A stretch of 64,000 nt of DNA from Mixophyes australis (GCA_036250195.1 JAVHZZ010000017.1:1116001-1180000), one strand, 5' to 3'. Positions 1 through 11,133 are shown, numbered from the stretch's first letter. A program made the numbers and translations. The notes: generated from the sequence alone by a model not told the origin.

Positions 1-589
1 AGGTGTTGTTTTTAGAAGGAGTCTGTGAGTTAGGTCAAGCAGGGAGTCCAGCATCTAGCTGGTTATAAGAGAATCATAGATATATCAGAATATAATTTTT
101 GCTCTATTAAGGAACTTCTCTATATGAATCTAGTGGTAGATAATTAAAGATGTCATTAACAGAAATTAAAGCAGATATACTGTGATGAAATTCTTAAAGG
201 ATTTTTTTTTTATCATAAATCAATCCAACTAGGTCTCTATTGTCTGTGTCAGATCACTAGAAACACAAAACAAATTGTGACAGTATAAAAAATATCCCAT
301 AAAAATTAGAGGAAAAAGATATGAAAATATTCATATAATTTAAGATTTATCGATCAGTCCTGACTGCCAAACATCTGAGAACTAACATTGGAACTGTGAT
401 TTGTATAACTAATTAACCAGCTGTGATGAATGTCAGCTGCAGAAAAAGTCTGTGTTTCTGAGTGAATAGATACCAAATGGAACAGGGAACATATAGCTAA
501 TTATGACAGTTTTGTCATTAATATACTAAAAATTAATTTTGTCCTACTATAATAAAATATTTTGCTACACTATCCCTTTCCTGACAGGC

Positions 590-593
<4 letters not shown>

Positions 594-625
<32 letters not shown>
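594..625. repeat. (TA)n microsatellite, short allele
   Basis: About 32 bp of uninterrupted TA at the end of copy 1 of the 662-bp duplication. Confidence 0.95.
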
Positions 626-629
<4 letters not shown>

Positions 630-1220
630 CTATGGTTAAGAAAGCATAACTGGTATACTATAAGGTGCTGTTCCTAGAAGGAGCCTGTGAGTCAGGTCAA
701 TCAGGGAGTCCAGCATCTAGCTGGTTACAAAAGGATTCATATATATATCAAAATATGATTTTTGTCCTACAAAGGAACTCCTCTATATGAATCTAGTGGT
801 AGACAATTAAAAATGTCAATAACAGAAAACAGATATACTGTGATGAAATTTATTCTAATCTAAGTCTCTCTTGTTTGTGTTAGAACACTGGAAACACAAA
901 ATAAATTGTGACCATATAAAAAATACTCCATAAGAATCATAGGAAATTTATATGAGAATACCTATACAATTTAAGATTTATCTATCTCAGTCCTGGCTGC
1001 TAAACATCTGAGAAATAGCATTGAAACTGTGACTTGTATAACTAATTAACCAGCTGTGATGAATGTCAGCTGTAGAAAAAGTCTGTGTTTCTGAGTGAAT
1101 AGATACCAAACAAAATAGGGTATATGTAGCCAACTATGATAGTTTTATCATAAATATAACAAGTACGAACTTCATTTTACTAAAATATTTTGCTACACTA
1201 CCCCCTTTTCTGACAGGTAC

Positions 1221-1225
<5 letters not shown>

Positions 1226-1314
<89 letters not shown>
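1226..1314. repeat. (TA)n microsatellite, long allele
   Basis: About 89 bp of pure TA in the position equivalent to 594-625 in the second duplicate. The open frame across it is only a tyrosine/isoleucine artefact of the repeat. Confidence 0.95.
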
Positions 1315-1317
<3 letters not shown>

Positions 1318-1350
1318 GATCAAGAAAGCATAATTGATATACTATAATCA

Positions 1351-2297
1351 CATTTTTATAGATTCTCCAGGTATTGAAAATGTTTTGAATTTCAGCTATG
1401 CGTGTCAGAACACTGGAGACTTTACCCAATTTGTGGCCACATAACAATGAGAATTAATGTGGGATATACAGCAATACTGCTTCAGCAGCACAGATGTATA
1501 TATGGTACCATCTGTATACAAGAACACATGTAGAATGTCCTTAACTGATGCTATACGTATTTAAACTCCAAAAAAGGAGATATACTAGCCTTGCACTGGT
1601 GCAGCAGAACAGGTGTATATAAACATGAAATAATTTGCCATTTATATACCAACGTGGCAGTTCCTGTGATTTGAATATTAACACAGTAATACACTTACCA
1701 GGACTGTTTCCTTATTACTGTGGATCTCTGGGTCTTTACTGACATATTATAATGACATACTCATCAAAGTGACACTGACCCTGTACCTCATCTGTGTAAA
1801 CCACACGTGACTGTATGATTCTCATGTCCATATGATGGAAACACAATACACTTATCTTATATGATCACTATTTATAAATTGTTGGTATTTTCAAGACCCC
1901 CTCATAAGACATCTGTATAATATAACTACCATAGATAGAGACTCCCGGTATATATTTACGGAACCAATTAAAGTGTATTGATCTTCTGAATATACGTACC
2001 TGACCAAGACTCCGAAATTTTAATATTTCGCTTTTTAACCATACAGTTTTATTTGCATGACTAATAAATAGTAGTTTTATTGTGTAGTGTCAATTTATTT
2101 TTTTGTTCATTTCTATCCACTCTTGTTATCCACAATGAAGTGTCCCTTCAAAAATACAGGATTTTCTCCATGAGTGTGCCTTCCATATAAGTAGTACTTC
2201 TCCTTCTCTCCTATTATATAGGAGTATAACCCAGTGTGGTCTTCTGCTGCTGTAGTCCATCCACTGTGCATTCAAAGATGCTCTTCTGCGTACCACT
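1351..2297. other. AT-rich sequence, nothing recognised
   Basis: Unique-looking AT-rich DNA between the 662-bp duplication and hAT-1. No convincing exon, RNA gene or transposon terminus could be supported on either strand. Confidence 0.5.
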
Positions 2298-2305
2298 GTT
2301 GTAAC
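2298..2305. other. Left target-site duplication of hAT-1
   Basis: gttgtaac immediately before the TIR; its partner gtattaat lies at 8251-8258 (5/8 identical). Two T/A anchor positions fit the hAT consensus, but three mismatches leave room for doubt. Confidence 0.5.
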
Positions 2306-2477
2306 TAGAGATGGGCGGGTCCGGTTCTCCGAGAACCGAACCCACCCGAACTTTGGGTATCCGAGTACCGAGCTGAGCAGCTCGGTACTCTCCCGCCCAT
2401 TCCGAATCCAAATCGAGGCCGAACGTCATTGTGACGTCGTCGGATCTCGGGGCTCGGTTCTCGCGATACTTCAACTT

Positions 2478-2485
2478 TATAAATA
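2478..2485 (+). promoter_or_regulatory. TATA-like box of hAT-1
   Basis: TATAAATA lies ~170 bp inside the left TIR and downstream of a CG-rich stretch (ctcgcgatac). hAT-2 has a matching layout (gcataaattcc near 30632 after ctcgcgagac), which suggests a conserved transposon promoter. No transcript evidence is available. Confidence 0.45.
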
Positions 2486-2660
2486 TACGCCTCCACAGCA
2501 ATCCATCGCCATTTGACAGAGGGAGAGAGCAGGGTGTAGTCATAGGCTAATTAGAGCAGGGACAGAGAATACAATATTGTTCTTGCAATTGCTCTAACCA
2601 AAATCGCTAGTGCAGAGAGGAGGATAGAGGTTTATTATTTTTTCTTCATATTTGGCACTC

Positions 2661-4260
2661 CCCAGCGCTTTTGGGGTGTCCCCCATAATTGTGCATTAAT
2701 ATTTCTGGCTGTCAAAAGTCATATCTGTCAGCAGTATCTACTAAATAATTTTTAGCACTCCTCAGTGCTTTTGGGGTGTCCTCCCTAATTGTGCATTAAT
2801 ATTTCTGGCTGTCAAAAGTCATATCTGTCAGCAGTATCTACTAAATAATTTTTAGCACTCCTCAGTGCTTTTGGGGTGTCCTCCCTAATTGTGCATTAAT
2901 ATTTCTGGCTGTCAAAAGTCATTTCTGTCAGCAGTATCTACTAAATAATTTTTAGCACTCCTCAGTGCTTTTTGGGTGTCCTCCCTAATTGTGCATTAAT
3001 ATTTCTGGCTGTCAAAAGTCATATCTGTCAGCAGTATCTACTAAATAATTTTTAGCACTCCTCAGTGCTTTTGGGGTGTCCTCCCTAATTGTGCATTAAT
3101 ATTTCTGGCTGTCAAAAGTCATTTCTGTCAGCAGTATCTACTAAATAATTTTTAGCACACCTCAGTGCTTTTGGGGTGTCCTCCCTAATTGTGCATTAAT
3201 ATTTCTGGCTGTCAAAAGTCATATCTGTCAGCAGTATCTACTAAATAATTTTTAGCACTCCTCAGTGCTTTTGGGGTGTCCTCCCTAATTGTGCATTAAT
3301 ATTTCTGGCTGTCAAAAGTCATATCTGTCAGCAGTATCTACTAAATAATTTTTAGCACTCCTCAGTGCTTTTGGGGTGTCCTCCCTAATTGTGCATTAAT
3401 ATTTCTGGCTGTCAAAAGTCATATCTGTCAGCAGTATCTACTAAATAATTTTTAGCACTCCTCAGTGCTTTTGGGGTGTCCTCCCTAATTGTGCATTAAT
3501 ATTTCTGGCTGTCAAAAGTCATATCTGTCAGCAGTATCTACTAAATAATTTTTAGCACTCCTCAGTGCTTTTGGGGTGTCCTCCCTAATTGTGCATTAAT
3601 ATTTCTGGCTGTCAAAAGTCATATCTGTCAGCAGTATCTACTAAATAATTTTTAGCACTCCTCAGTGCTTTTGGGGTGTCCTCCCTAATTGTGCATTAAT
3701 ATTTCTGGCTGTCAAAATTCATTTCTGTCAGCAGTATCTACTAAATAATTTTTAGCACACCTCAGTGCTTTTGGGGTGTCCTCCCTAATTGTGCATTAAT
3801 ATTTCTGGCTGGCAAAAGTCATATCTGTCAGCAGTATCTACTAAATAATTTTTAGCACTCCTCAGTGCTTTTGGGGTGTCCTCCCTAATTGTGCATTAAT
3901 ATTTCTAGCTGTCAAAAGTCATATCTGTCAGCAGTATCTACTAAATAATTTTTAGCACTCCTCAGTGCTTTTGGGGTGTCCTCCCTAATTGTGCATTAAT
4001 ATTTCTGGCTGTCAAAAGTCATATCTGTCAGCAGTATCTACTAAATAATTTTTAGCACTCCTCAGTGCTTTTGGGGTGTCCTCCCTAATTGTGCATTAAT
4101 ATTTCTGGCTGTCAAAAGTCATATCTGTCAGCAGTATCTACTAAATAATTTTTAGCACTCCTCAGTGCTTTTGGGGTGTCCTCCCTAATTGTGCATTAAT
4201 ATTTCTGGCTGTCAAAAGTCATATCTGTCAGCAGTATCTACTAAATAATTTTTAGCACTC
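2661..4260 (+). repeat. 16 x 100-bp tandem array in the hAT-1 leader
   Basis: The unit runs from cccagcgctt/ctcagtgctt to tttagcactc and recurs at 2661, 2761, 2861 and so on up to 4261, exactly 100 bp apart with no indels. Units are nearly identical. Rare variants (atttctgtca; tttagcacac) occur singly or in linked pairs; the linked pair at 3121-3160 recurs at 3721-3760, a 600-bp internal duplication. The first unit and the stub after the last unit carry ccc instead of ctc, preserving the array edges. The array stops 20 bp before the transposase ATG and contains no ATG on the + strand. Confidence 0.97.
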
Positions 4261-4280
4261 CCCAGTGGTTTGCGCTCAGA

Positions 4281-7274
4281 ATGGATTCAAAGCAGTCCAC
4301 ATATGATCTGAATGAGCACCCAGGTTCTGTCACCAGTCCTGATGTTAGTGTTCCCAGTACGTCATCTGGCCAAGGCGATGTCAAACAACAGAGTGTTTTC
4401 AAATTAGTGCAAAAAACAAAAACCAAAAAAAAATTTACTGTATTGAAGCGAAAAAGAAGTGTAACTGAGCAAAAGTTAAGTGACGATAAAAAAAAAATTG
4501 CAAGCATGCCATTCTACACACGCAGTGGCAAAGAGAGAATGAGGCCTTCACCTTTGGCTATTAGTGGCAGATCCCAAAAAGTTACCCAGCTTACAATTGG
4601 TGCACAACTACTGTTACGCGTCAAAGCCGAGCTGCAAGATAACAGTGAGGCATTACAGGAGAATATTTGCTCTGATTCACAAATGACAACAATCCCTGTG
4701 GAGAGTCCATCCAACAGTGGGATGTCTAATCGTGAGCATTCTGCTGATGTGTGCCTTAATAGCCCGAGTGTAGCCGGTGATACCCAAATTGAGGATGCCA
4801 CTTTGGAATTAGAAGAGGATGAGGGGGAGATTTGTGTAGGCGACGAGGGCGCTAATGAGGATGTTGATGAGGATGAGGTTGTTTGTGTAAGTCCTGCACC
4901 AGTGGCAGCAGTTCTGGCACGTGACAAGAAAAAGGCCATTGTCATGCCTGGGCATAAAACAAAAAAATCCACTTCTTATGTGTGGAATTATTTCTACCCA
5001 AATCCAGACAACAATTGTATAGCCATTTGTAGTGTATGTGAAGCCATAGTCAGTCGAGGGAGGGACCTTAACCATCTTGGAACCTCGTCTATGTTACGTC
5101 ATTTAACGAGAGTTCATGGCAAAGTGTTGGGAAAAGCTGAAAGTTCTTCCCAAAAGAATACAAGCACTCCCTCATCAGCTAAGACCCTCCGCTCACCGAC
5201 ATACCGACGGCTACAAAATACACCCACCACACCATCCTCATCAATATCCTCAGTAGCGCTCGGAGTTAGCCCGGCATCCCATTTAAGGCTGGATGACTCC
5301 GGCACTATTATTGATTCCTCTGAAGAAAGCGTTAGTCCTGCTGCTGCTGTTGCTGCTGCTGGGGGTGAATCGTCATCCCAGAGGCAGGTTAATAAAATGA
5401 GCAGTCCTACATTTCAGCAATTAACTGTGAAACAATCATTTGCGAGGGGAAGCAAATATGACAGCAGTCACCCAGTCGCCAAGCGAATCACAGACGCCAT
5501 GGCTGCAATGTTAGTGTTAGATCTGCGTCCAATCTCCACAATAAACGCAGCTGGTTTTTCACAGTTAATTGAGGTTTTGTGTCCGCGTTACAGAATTCCA
5601 TCGCGACACCATTTCTCCCGTAAAGCTATTCCACAACTATACCAAAAAGTGTGTAAAAATGTAGAGATTGCGCTGAAAAATGCCATTCTGCCCACTGTTC
5701 ACTTAACCACAGATATGTGGACAAGTGGAAGTGGCCAAACCAAAGACTATATGACTGTGACAGCCCACTGGGTTGGTCATTCACCTTCACCAGCAGGAAC
5801 AGCAGCAGCATGTACACCACTACGTAACATTTGTCACAGGCAGGCCACTCTTTGTATCACCGGCTTCACTAACAGGCATACGGCTGACCATTTGTTACGC
5901 AAACTGAGAGATGTGATTGATGCATGGCTTATACCACTCGGACTCTCCCCAGGGTATGTCATTTCAGATAACGCCAACAATATAGTGCGAGCATTACAGC
6001 TGGGTGATTTCCAACATATTCCCTGTTTTGCTCACACCATCAACTTGGTGGTGCAGAGCTTCCTACGAAATAACCGTGAGGTGCAGGAGATGCTTTCGGT
6101 GGCCCGTAAAATTTCAGGCCATTTCAGGCATTTAGCCACAGCATGTAGGAGATTACAGCAGCTCCAAGAGCAGTTTAACTTGCCCTGCCACCAACTTAAG
6201 CAAGAGGTGGTAACTCGGTGGAATTCCACCCTGTACATGCTTCAGAGGATGGAGGAACAGCGCAAAGCCATCCAAGCATATTGCACAAGTCATGACATTG
6301 GGAAAGGAAGGGGGATGTATTTCACTCTTGCACAGTGGGGAATCCTTTCAGTGCTGTGCAAGGTGCTGAAACCATTTGAAGTTGTGACATGTGAGGTCAG
6401 TGCAGACTCTGCTAGTTTGAGCCAAGTCACTCCTTTAATTAGACTATTGGAAAAGCAGCTTGAGAAAATGAAGGAGGAGCTGAAAGCAAGCAATTCAGCA
6501 AAGTATGTTGGCCTTGTCGATCAAGTACTTAATTTGCTTCACAATGATCCTCGAGTTATTAAGATCTTGAACTCGGATCAGTACGTTTTGGCCACTGTGC
6601 TTGATCCAAGGTTTAAAACCTACATTGAGTCTTTACTTGTAAATGAGCGAGATGTGAACTTTTGCAAGGAGCTATTGCTCAGCAAGTTGGCCGCTGAACT
6701 GGGCCTCGGCTTGACGACGTGTCCTCCTTCACTTTCTCAAGCTGTTGCTCGTAAAAAATTAAATTTCCAAAAAAGAAGCAGGGAAGACACAGGGGGCAGA
6801 CCAGAACAATTTAACATCTGGGCTGGTTTGAAGGATTTTTCAAAAAAATGTGTCACTTTGCCCATAACTCCATCCGATATGAGTATAAACATGCAAAGGA
6901 TGGTGGAGGATTACTTTCAAGAGGTAGTTGATATGGAAATGTCAGACAGTCCCTTTCCTTACTGGGAAGAAAAGCAGGCCATTTGGAAACCCATGTACAA
7001 ACTTGCTTTGCAATACCTAAGCTGCCCACCCTCCAGTGTGTACTCTGAACGAGTGTTCAGCACAGCAGGGAACTTAGTCAGTGATCGCCGTAGAAGGTTA
7101 CTTCCCAAAAATGTGGAGAAAATGATGTTTATAAAAATGAACTACATCTTCTACGAGGAAGGCCTTCACCATCCAAGACATCCAAGCACTGACTGTTCTC
7201 TAATGGCGGATTCAAGCGGGGATGAATTGATAGTCTGTGATGATGACGTACACACTGATGAGGGTGAGGATTAA
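4281..7274 (+). CDS. hAT-family transposase with BED zinc finger (intact)
   Basis: A 997-codon uninterrupted frame encoding an Ac/ZBED-type cut-and-paste transposase, expected to act in the nucleus. The N-terminal ~200 residues are Ser/Thr- and Glu/Asp-rich and probably disordered, with basic patches at 45-75. A BED finger spans ~230-280 (C250, C253, H274, H279). The RNase H-like catalytic domain shows D478 (LTTDMWTS), D563 (VISDNANNIVRAL) followed by CFAHTINLVV, and a RWNSTLYML motif near 646. The C-terminal hAT dimerisation region (about 893-955) contains YSERVFSTAG with the third acidic residue, E923. The length is typical for vertebrate autonomous hATs. The ATG has A at -3 and G at +4 and is the first ATG after the TATA-like box. 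No stop or frameshift is seen and all three catalytic acids are present, so recent activity is plausible. A domesticated host gene is unlikely because it sits inside TIRs. Confidence 0.95.
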   Translation: MDSKQSTYDLNEHPGSVTSPDVSVPSTSSGQGDVKQQSVFKLVQKTKTKKKFTVLKRKRSVTEQKLSDDKKKIASMPFYTRSGKERMRPSPLAISGRSQKVTQLTIGAQLLLRVKAELQDNSEALQENICSDSQMTTIPVESPSNSGMSNREHSADVCLNSPSVAGDTQIEDATLELEEDEGEICVGDEGANEDVDEDEVVCVSPAPVAAVLARDKKKAIVMPGHKTKKSTSYVWNYFYPNPDNNCIAICSVCEAIVSRGRDLNHLGTSSMLRHLTRVHGKVLGKAESSSQKNTSTPSSAKTLRSPTYRRLQNTPTTPSSSISSVALGVSPASHLRLDDSGTIIDSSEESVSPAAAVAAAGGESSSQRQVNKMSSPTFQQLTVKQSFARGSKYDSSHPVAKRITDAMAAMLVLDLRPISTINAAGFSQLIEVLCPRYRIPSRHHFSRKAIPQLYQKVCKNVEIALKNAILPTVHLTTDMWTSGSGQTKDYMTVTAHWVGHSPSPAGTAAACTPLRNICHRQATLCITGFTNRHTADHLLRKLRDVIDAWLIPLGLSPGYVISDNANNIVRALQLGDFQHIPCFAHTINLVVQSFLRNNREVQEMLSVARKISGHFRHLATACRRLQQLQEQFNLPCHQLKQEVVTRWNSTLYMLQRMEEQRKAIQAYCTSHDIGKGRGMYFTLAQWGILSVLCKVLKPFEVVTCEVSADSASLSQVTPLIRLLEKQLEKMKEELKASNSAKYVGLVDQVLNLLHNDPRVIKILNSDQYVLATVLDPRFKTYIESLLVNERDVNFCKELLLSKLAAELGLGLTTCPPSLSQAVARKKLNFQKRSREDTGGRPEQFNIWAGLKDFSKKCVTLPITPSDMSINMQRMVEDYFQEVVDMEMSDSPFPYWEEKQAIWKPMYKLALQYLSCPPSSVYSERVFSTAGNLVSDRRRRLLPKNVEKMMFIKMNYIFYEEGLHHPRHPSTDCSLMADSSGDELIVCDDDVHTDEGED

Positions 7275-7439
7275 GCTGAAGATGATGTCGATAACATCTT
7301 TTTAAAACTTTCTATGTAAGTGTAGGGTGCAATCTACCCCCAAAGAGGAAAGGGACTTGTGGCATTTCCATATCACATACCATCTTGAAAGGCTGCTGTT
7401 AGGGCAATTTATCCTTAAGGGTAGGGTGTCATAGACAGA

Positions 7440-7866
7440 GTGACCCTAAACTGGCTTTGTCCATTTTTCATAATATTATACAGTCTATAATGGCTGAATT
7501 TTTGGGTATTTTATACAAGTGGAGGGGGGCCTAGAGAGACAGAAACCAAACTGGCTTTTTCCATGTCAATTAATATTGTACAGTCTATAATGGCTGAATG
7601 TTTTGGTATTTTATACAAGTGGAGGGGGGGGCCTAGAGAGACAGTGACCCCAAACTGTCTTTCTCCATGTCAATTACTATTGTACAGTCTATAATGGCTG
7701 AATTTTTTAGTATTTTATACAAGTGGAGGGGGGCCTAGAGAGACAGAAACCAAACTGGCTTTCTCCATGTCAATTAATATTGTACAGTCTATAATGGCTG
7801 AATTTTTTGGTATTTTATACAAGTGGAGGGGGGCCTTGAGAGACAGAAACCAAACTGGCTTTTTCC
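7440..7866 (+). repeat. ~100-bp tandem array downstream of hAT-1 transposase
   Basis: About four units of 100-104 bp. The landmark cagtctataatgg occurs at 7481, 7581, 7685 and 7785, each followed by tggctgaat, a T-run, ttttatacaagtggagg and an agagagacag segment. It is unrelated in sequence to the leader array but has the same ~100-bp period. Small indels lie in G and T runs. Confidence 0.9.
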
Positions 7867-8388
7867 ATTTCTTTACATATTTAACTATAAGTGTAGGGTG
7901 TAATATACATTCAAAGACGATGGCTGCATTGCCAATATGCATAGATGGAGAGGAAGACAATCTGTTTTGTGTGTAGAATAGGCCTACCAACGAAGAATTA
8001 AACTGTTTTTTTGGATGATTTATTACCTCAACAATTAGATTACTTGTCTCTAAAACAGTTGGAGCACTAAATTGGGTTAATTTAGGCCCAAAAACATGGA
8101 TTTTTTCAAAAAAATAGCAAAACAAAACCAAACAAAACCAAAACACGCAATGGCGGTTTTGCAAAACCAAAACCAAAACCAAAACACGACGGTAATCCAG
8201 ATCCAAAACCGAATCCAAAACCAAAACACGGGGGTCAGTGACCATCTCTAGTATTAATAGTCTCTAGTAACCTATGTCCTTGTTATTCCAATTCACTGGC
8301 TTTCCTTTGTATTGAGAGTCATTCATTTGTTTCCCTCCTACAGTATGTTTGTAATGACATTTACTTTTTATTTTCCCGGTTGTCTTAG

Positions 8389-8448
8389 GAGAGTGTATCA
8401 AGCCCGAAGTCACCACCACAGGGATTTTATGTGGGCTCCAGCTCGGAG
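8389..8448 (+). CDS. Mini-exon 1 of unrecognised gene (60 bp, phase 0)
   Basis: Preceded by a polypyrimidine tract and acceptor (ggttgtcttag) and followed by donor gtatttt. It encodes ESVSSPKSPPQGFYVGSSSE in phase 0. It is one of five paralogous short exons; the flanking intron sequence (ttactttttattttcccgg before, tataactttctaaagata after) is duplicated with it. The protein family is not recognised; the peptide is Ser/Pro-rich and probably unstructured. Splicing is inferred from signals and paralogy. Confidence 0.55.
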
Positions 8449-9116
8449 GTATTTTCTACATATATAACTTTCTAAAGATATAAGTCTTTCCATCAGTGGA
8501 CTCTTCATTTTATATTTACTTATTTTCCACCAATGGTATATGGTTGAGGTTGAAGCCATAGGTCCTGGTGGTGATGTGATGGTGGGTCGTCTACAGCAAC
8601 ATCAAACTGTGTGGTGTGGTAAGACAAAAAATGAAATCCAGTCCCCTGGATGAGTGTAATTAAAATTATTGCCCCCTTGTTGTTCATAATTAATCCCTAA
8701 ATGATATTAATTAATATTAGTGCCCCCTTGATGATTATAATTTATAATAGTGCCCCCTTAATGATATAATTATTTTAGGGTTTCTCTCTTTTTTCGTCTC
8801 TCTTGTGTCCAGCACCTGTTCACGCAGTGTGTGCAGGGAGGCCCCTGGACGTGACGTAATAACGCTGTCATACTTAGGGGAGCCGGGGGTCCCCTGCATA
8901 CAGTCACACCTGGGACTAGGTGCTGCTGGCAATTAAGATGGCAATTTTTAAAGGAGAACCCCGGCGTGATCTGTGTATCTGCTAAAATGTAACAGTCTCA
9001 ACTTGTATAAGTTAATGGTAGATGCAACTCATTTAGGAAATAGGACAGACTGTATAGGCGAGCATCACATATCTGGGGTTAACCATATTTACTTTTTATG
9101 TTCCCGGTTGTCTTAG

Positions 9117-9176
9117 GAGAGTGTATCAAGACCGCAGTCACCACCGCGGGTATTTTATATGGGCTCCAGCTCGGAG
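9117..9176 (+). CDS. Mini-exon 2 (60 bp, phase 0)
   Basis: Same acceptor and donor context as mini-exon 1 and 54 of 60 bases identical. The peptide is ESVSRPQSPPRVFYMGSSSE. Five of the six base differences change an amino acid, compatible with diversification or with loss of constraint. The start lies 728 bp after that of mini-exon 1. Confidence 0.55.
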
Positions 9177-9376
9177 GTATTTTCTACATATATAACTTTC
9201 TAAAGATATAAGTCTTCCCATCAGCGGACTTCATTTTATATTTATTTATTTTACACCAATGGTATATGTTTGAGGTTGAAGCCATGTGTTGAGAGACTTT
9301 CATTTTTAAAACCCATATACTCCTCCTACAATATGTTTGTAATGACAATTACTTTTACTGCCCCCGGTTGTCTTAG

Positions 9377-9436
9377 GAAGATGTATCAAGCGCCGGATCA
9401 GCACATCCAGGAGTACATTTGGATTCCAGCTTGCGA
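9377..9436 (+). CDS. Mini-exon 3 (60 bp, phase 0)
   Basis: Acceptor ggttgtcttag, then 60 bp, then a consensus donor gtaagt. The peptide is EDVSSAGSAHPGVHLDSSLR. It is more diverged from mini-exons 1 and 2 but keeps length, phase, intron flanks and the DVSS/DSS positions. Confidence 0.5.
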
Positions 9437-9936
9437 GTAAGTATTGTCTAGGTATACAGCTTTCTAAACATATAAATCTTCCCATCAGCGGACTCTTCAC
9501 AGATTGAATATGGTTGAGGTTGATGGGGCATGTTAGCGGTGGGTGGTCTACACCAACAGCGAGCTGGGTGGAGGGCTGGAGCAAAGATGAAATCCAGTAC
9601 TTCTCAGGTACCAGATGCAAACATCCGATCTCTATTATCTGTCTGCTAATATGGTTCATTTCTATATCTGACCTTGAGAAAACTATCCTGTTCAGTCGTC
9701 ACAATGACCGAACTATACTGTCTCCTGTTTTCTTTCTTGTCCTGGATTCATAGAACTTCCTTCCACTTACTTGTATAAGTATGAATGGAAGAGGTGTAAC
9801 ATAATCTACAAGAGTAGATCAGTTAGATCTGAATATTCCCAACGGTCTGTGAGGTCATTTTGGTGAATGATGTTTGAGAACAGAGATGTCTCATGTTTAT
9901 AATGACATTTACTTTTTCTGCATCCTGTTTTCTTAG

Positions 9937-9996
9937 TGTCGTGCACCAACACCGGATACAGCTTTAGAAAAATATCTTCTGAATTACACCTTTAAG
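9937..9996 (+). CDS. Mini-exon 4 (60 bp, phase 0)
   Basis: Acceptor ctgttttcttag and donor gtatgt flank 60 bp encoding CRAPTPDTALEKYLLNYTFK. The other two frames contain stops, so this copy fixes the phase for the series. The intron flanks are recognisably paralogous to the other copies. Confidence 0.5.
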
Positions 9997-10819
9997 GTAT
10001 GTTCTAGATATACAACTTTTTAAAATATAAGTCTTCCCATCAGTAGACTCTCCATATTATATTCATTTGACACAGATGGAATATGGTTGAGGTCATGGGC
10101 CTTGCTGGTTGGTGATGGTGGGTGGTCTACAGCAATGTGTACATATCAGATATCTATTATGCTCCTGTTAATATGAATAATTTCTATATCTGCACCTGAT
10201 AAAACTATGCTGCCCAGTCATCACAATGTATAAAATATTCTGTCTTCTTCTTATTCACCCACTTGTATGAGTATGAAGGGATGAGGTGTAAAGTAATCTC
10301 CTTCAGTAGATCATTTCGACCTGAATAGATCTGACAGTTCATAAGGCCACTATGGGGAAAGAGATCTCACATCTATAATAGAGTTGATATGGTGATGGTG
10401 ATAGTATGATGTTTAAGGGCAAGTTACTCCACCCAGTGCAGAAACACAGGGCCAGGCTAGTGCCTCCTATAGAGAAGCACATGGCAGCAATCTGCACCCA
10501 GGAACTTCTAAAATAAGAGAATTATACAGGTCACTCTTTCTTGCTTTAAAGACATAAGAAGTTGGCCAGTCAGGTGACATTTTTCGGACTTTGAGGTCAC
10601 TACTCATAAGATCTGGTTGACCTGCTGTCATCATATTGTGAATGTAGCAAAGGAGGCAGAGCTAGATTAAGGATTTGGGGGGCCCAGTGTACTTAAGAGA
10701 GGGGGGCCCTATGGTCTAATGTTAACAGCACAGTGCCATCATTCAGGGAGTGAGTTACTAAGTCACATAGTTCTAAACCTACTACAATAATACACTATTA
10801 AATGTCATGTATGTATGTG

Positions 10820-10942
<123 letters not shown>

Positions 10943-11133
10943 TGTAGTAATGTAGTAATCTATGTATGAAATGTAAAATTTACGTAAATTCAAATTTGCA
11001 ATATCATCCTAGACACTAGTAACTCCTACTCTTGTTATAACAATTCACTGGATTTTCTCTGTATTCATTTTTAAAACCCATATTCTCTCTCTGTAATAAC
11101 ATTTACTTTTTCTGCTCCTTGTTGTCCTATTAG

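Larger units (their letters stand above)
1..1350. repeat. ~662-bp tandem duplication, two copies
   Basis: The sequence starting at 1 (aggtgttgtttttagaagg) recurs at 663 (aggtgctgttcctagaagg) and stays alignable for the full unit, including the shared segments around 50-60/712-722, 120-135/785-800 and 410-470/1045-1105. Each copy ends in a TA microsatellite followed by a short aagaaagcata block (about 633 and 1320). Substitutions and small indels are scattered, so the duplication is not recent. Copy 1 may begin before the window. No coding potential is seen; the unit type is not recognised. Confidence 0.85.
2306..8250 (+). mobile_element. Complete hAT (Ac-like) DNA transposon, hAT-1
   Basis: The left end reads TAGAGATGGGC and the right end is its near-perfect inverse (GACCATCTCTA), giving ~11-bp TIRs with one mismatch. 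The flanking 8-mers gttgtaac (2298-2305) and gtattaat (8251-8258) match at 5 of 8 positions and both have T at position 2 and A at position 7, the pattern described for Ac-type hAT target duplications, so this is a plausible but decayed TSD. Inside, in order: GC-rich subterminal inverted repeats (about 2320-2400), a TATA-like box, a 16-unit 100-bp array, a 997-codon transposase, a second ~100-bp array, and an aaaacc-rich right subterminal region (8100-8230). It lies just upstream of the first duplicated mini-exon, so it may sit in an intron or 5' flank of that gene. Confidence 0.9.

Noticed and set aside
4514..4972. Minus-strand frames inside the transposase
   Set aside because: Shadows of the 997-codon frame; their serine-rich content mirrors the acidic coding strand.
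7715..8245. 176-codon minus-strand frame over the hAT-1 right end
   Set aside because: It spans the 3' tandem array and the aaaacc-rich terminus; the repetitive LVLVLDS sequence is a product of the repeat.
10660..10725. GGGGCCC-rich patch resembling the edge of a dispersed repeat
   Set aside because: Too short and without termini to assign to a family.
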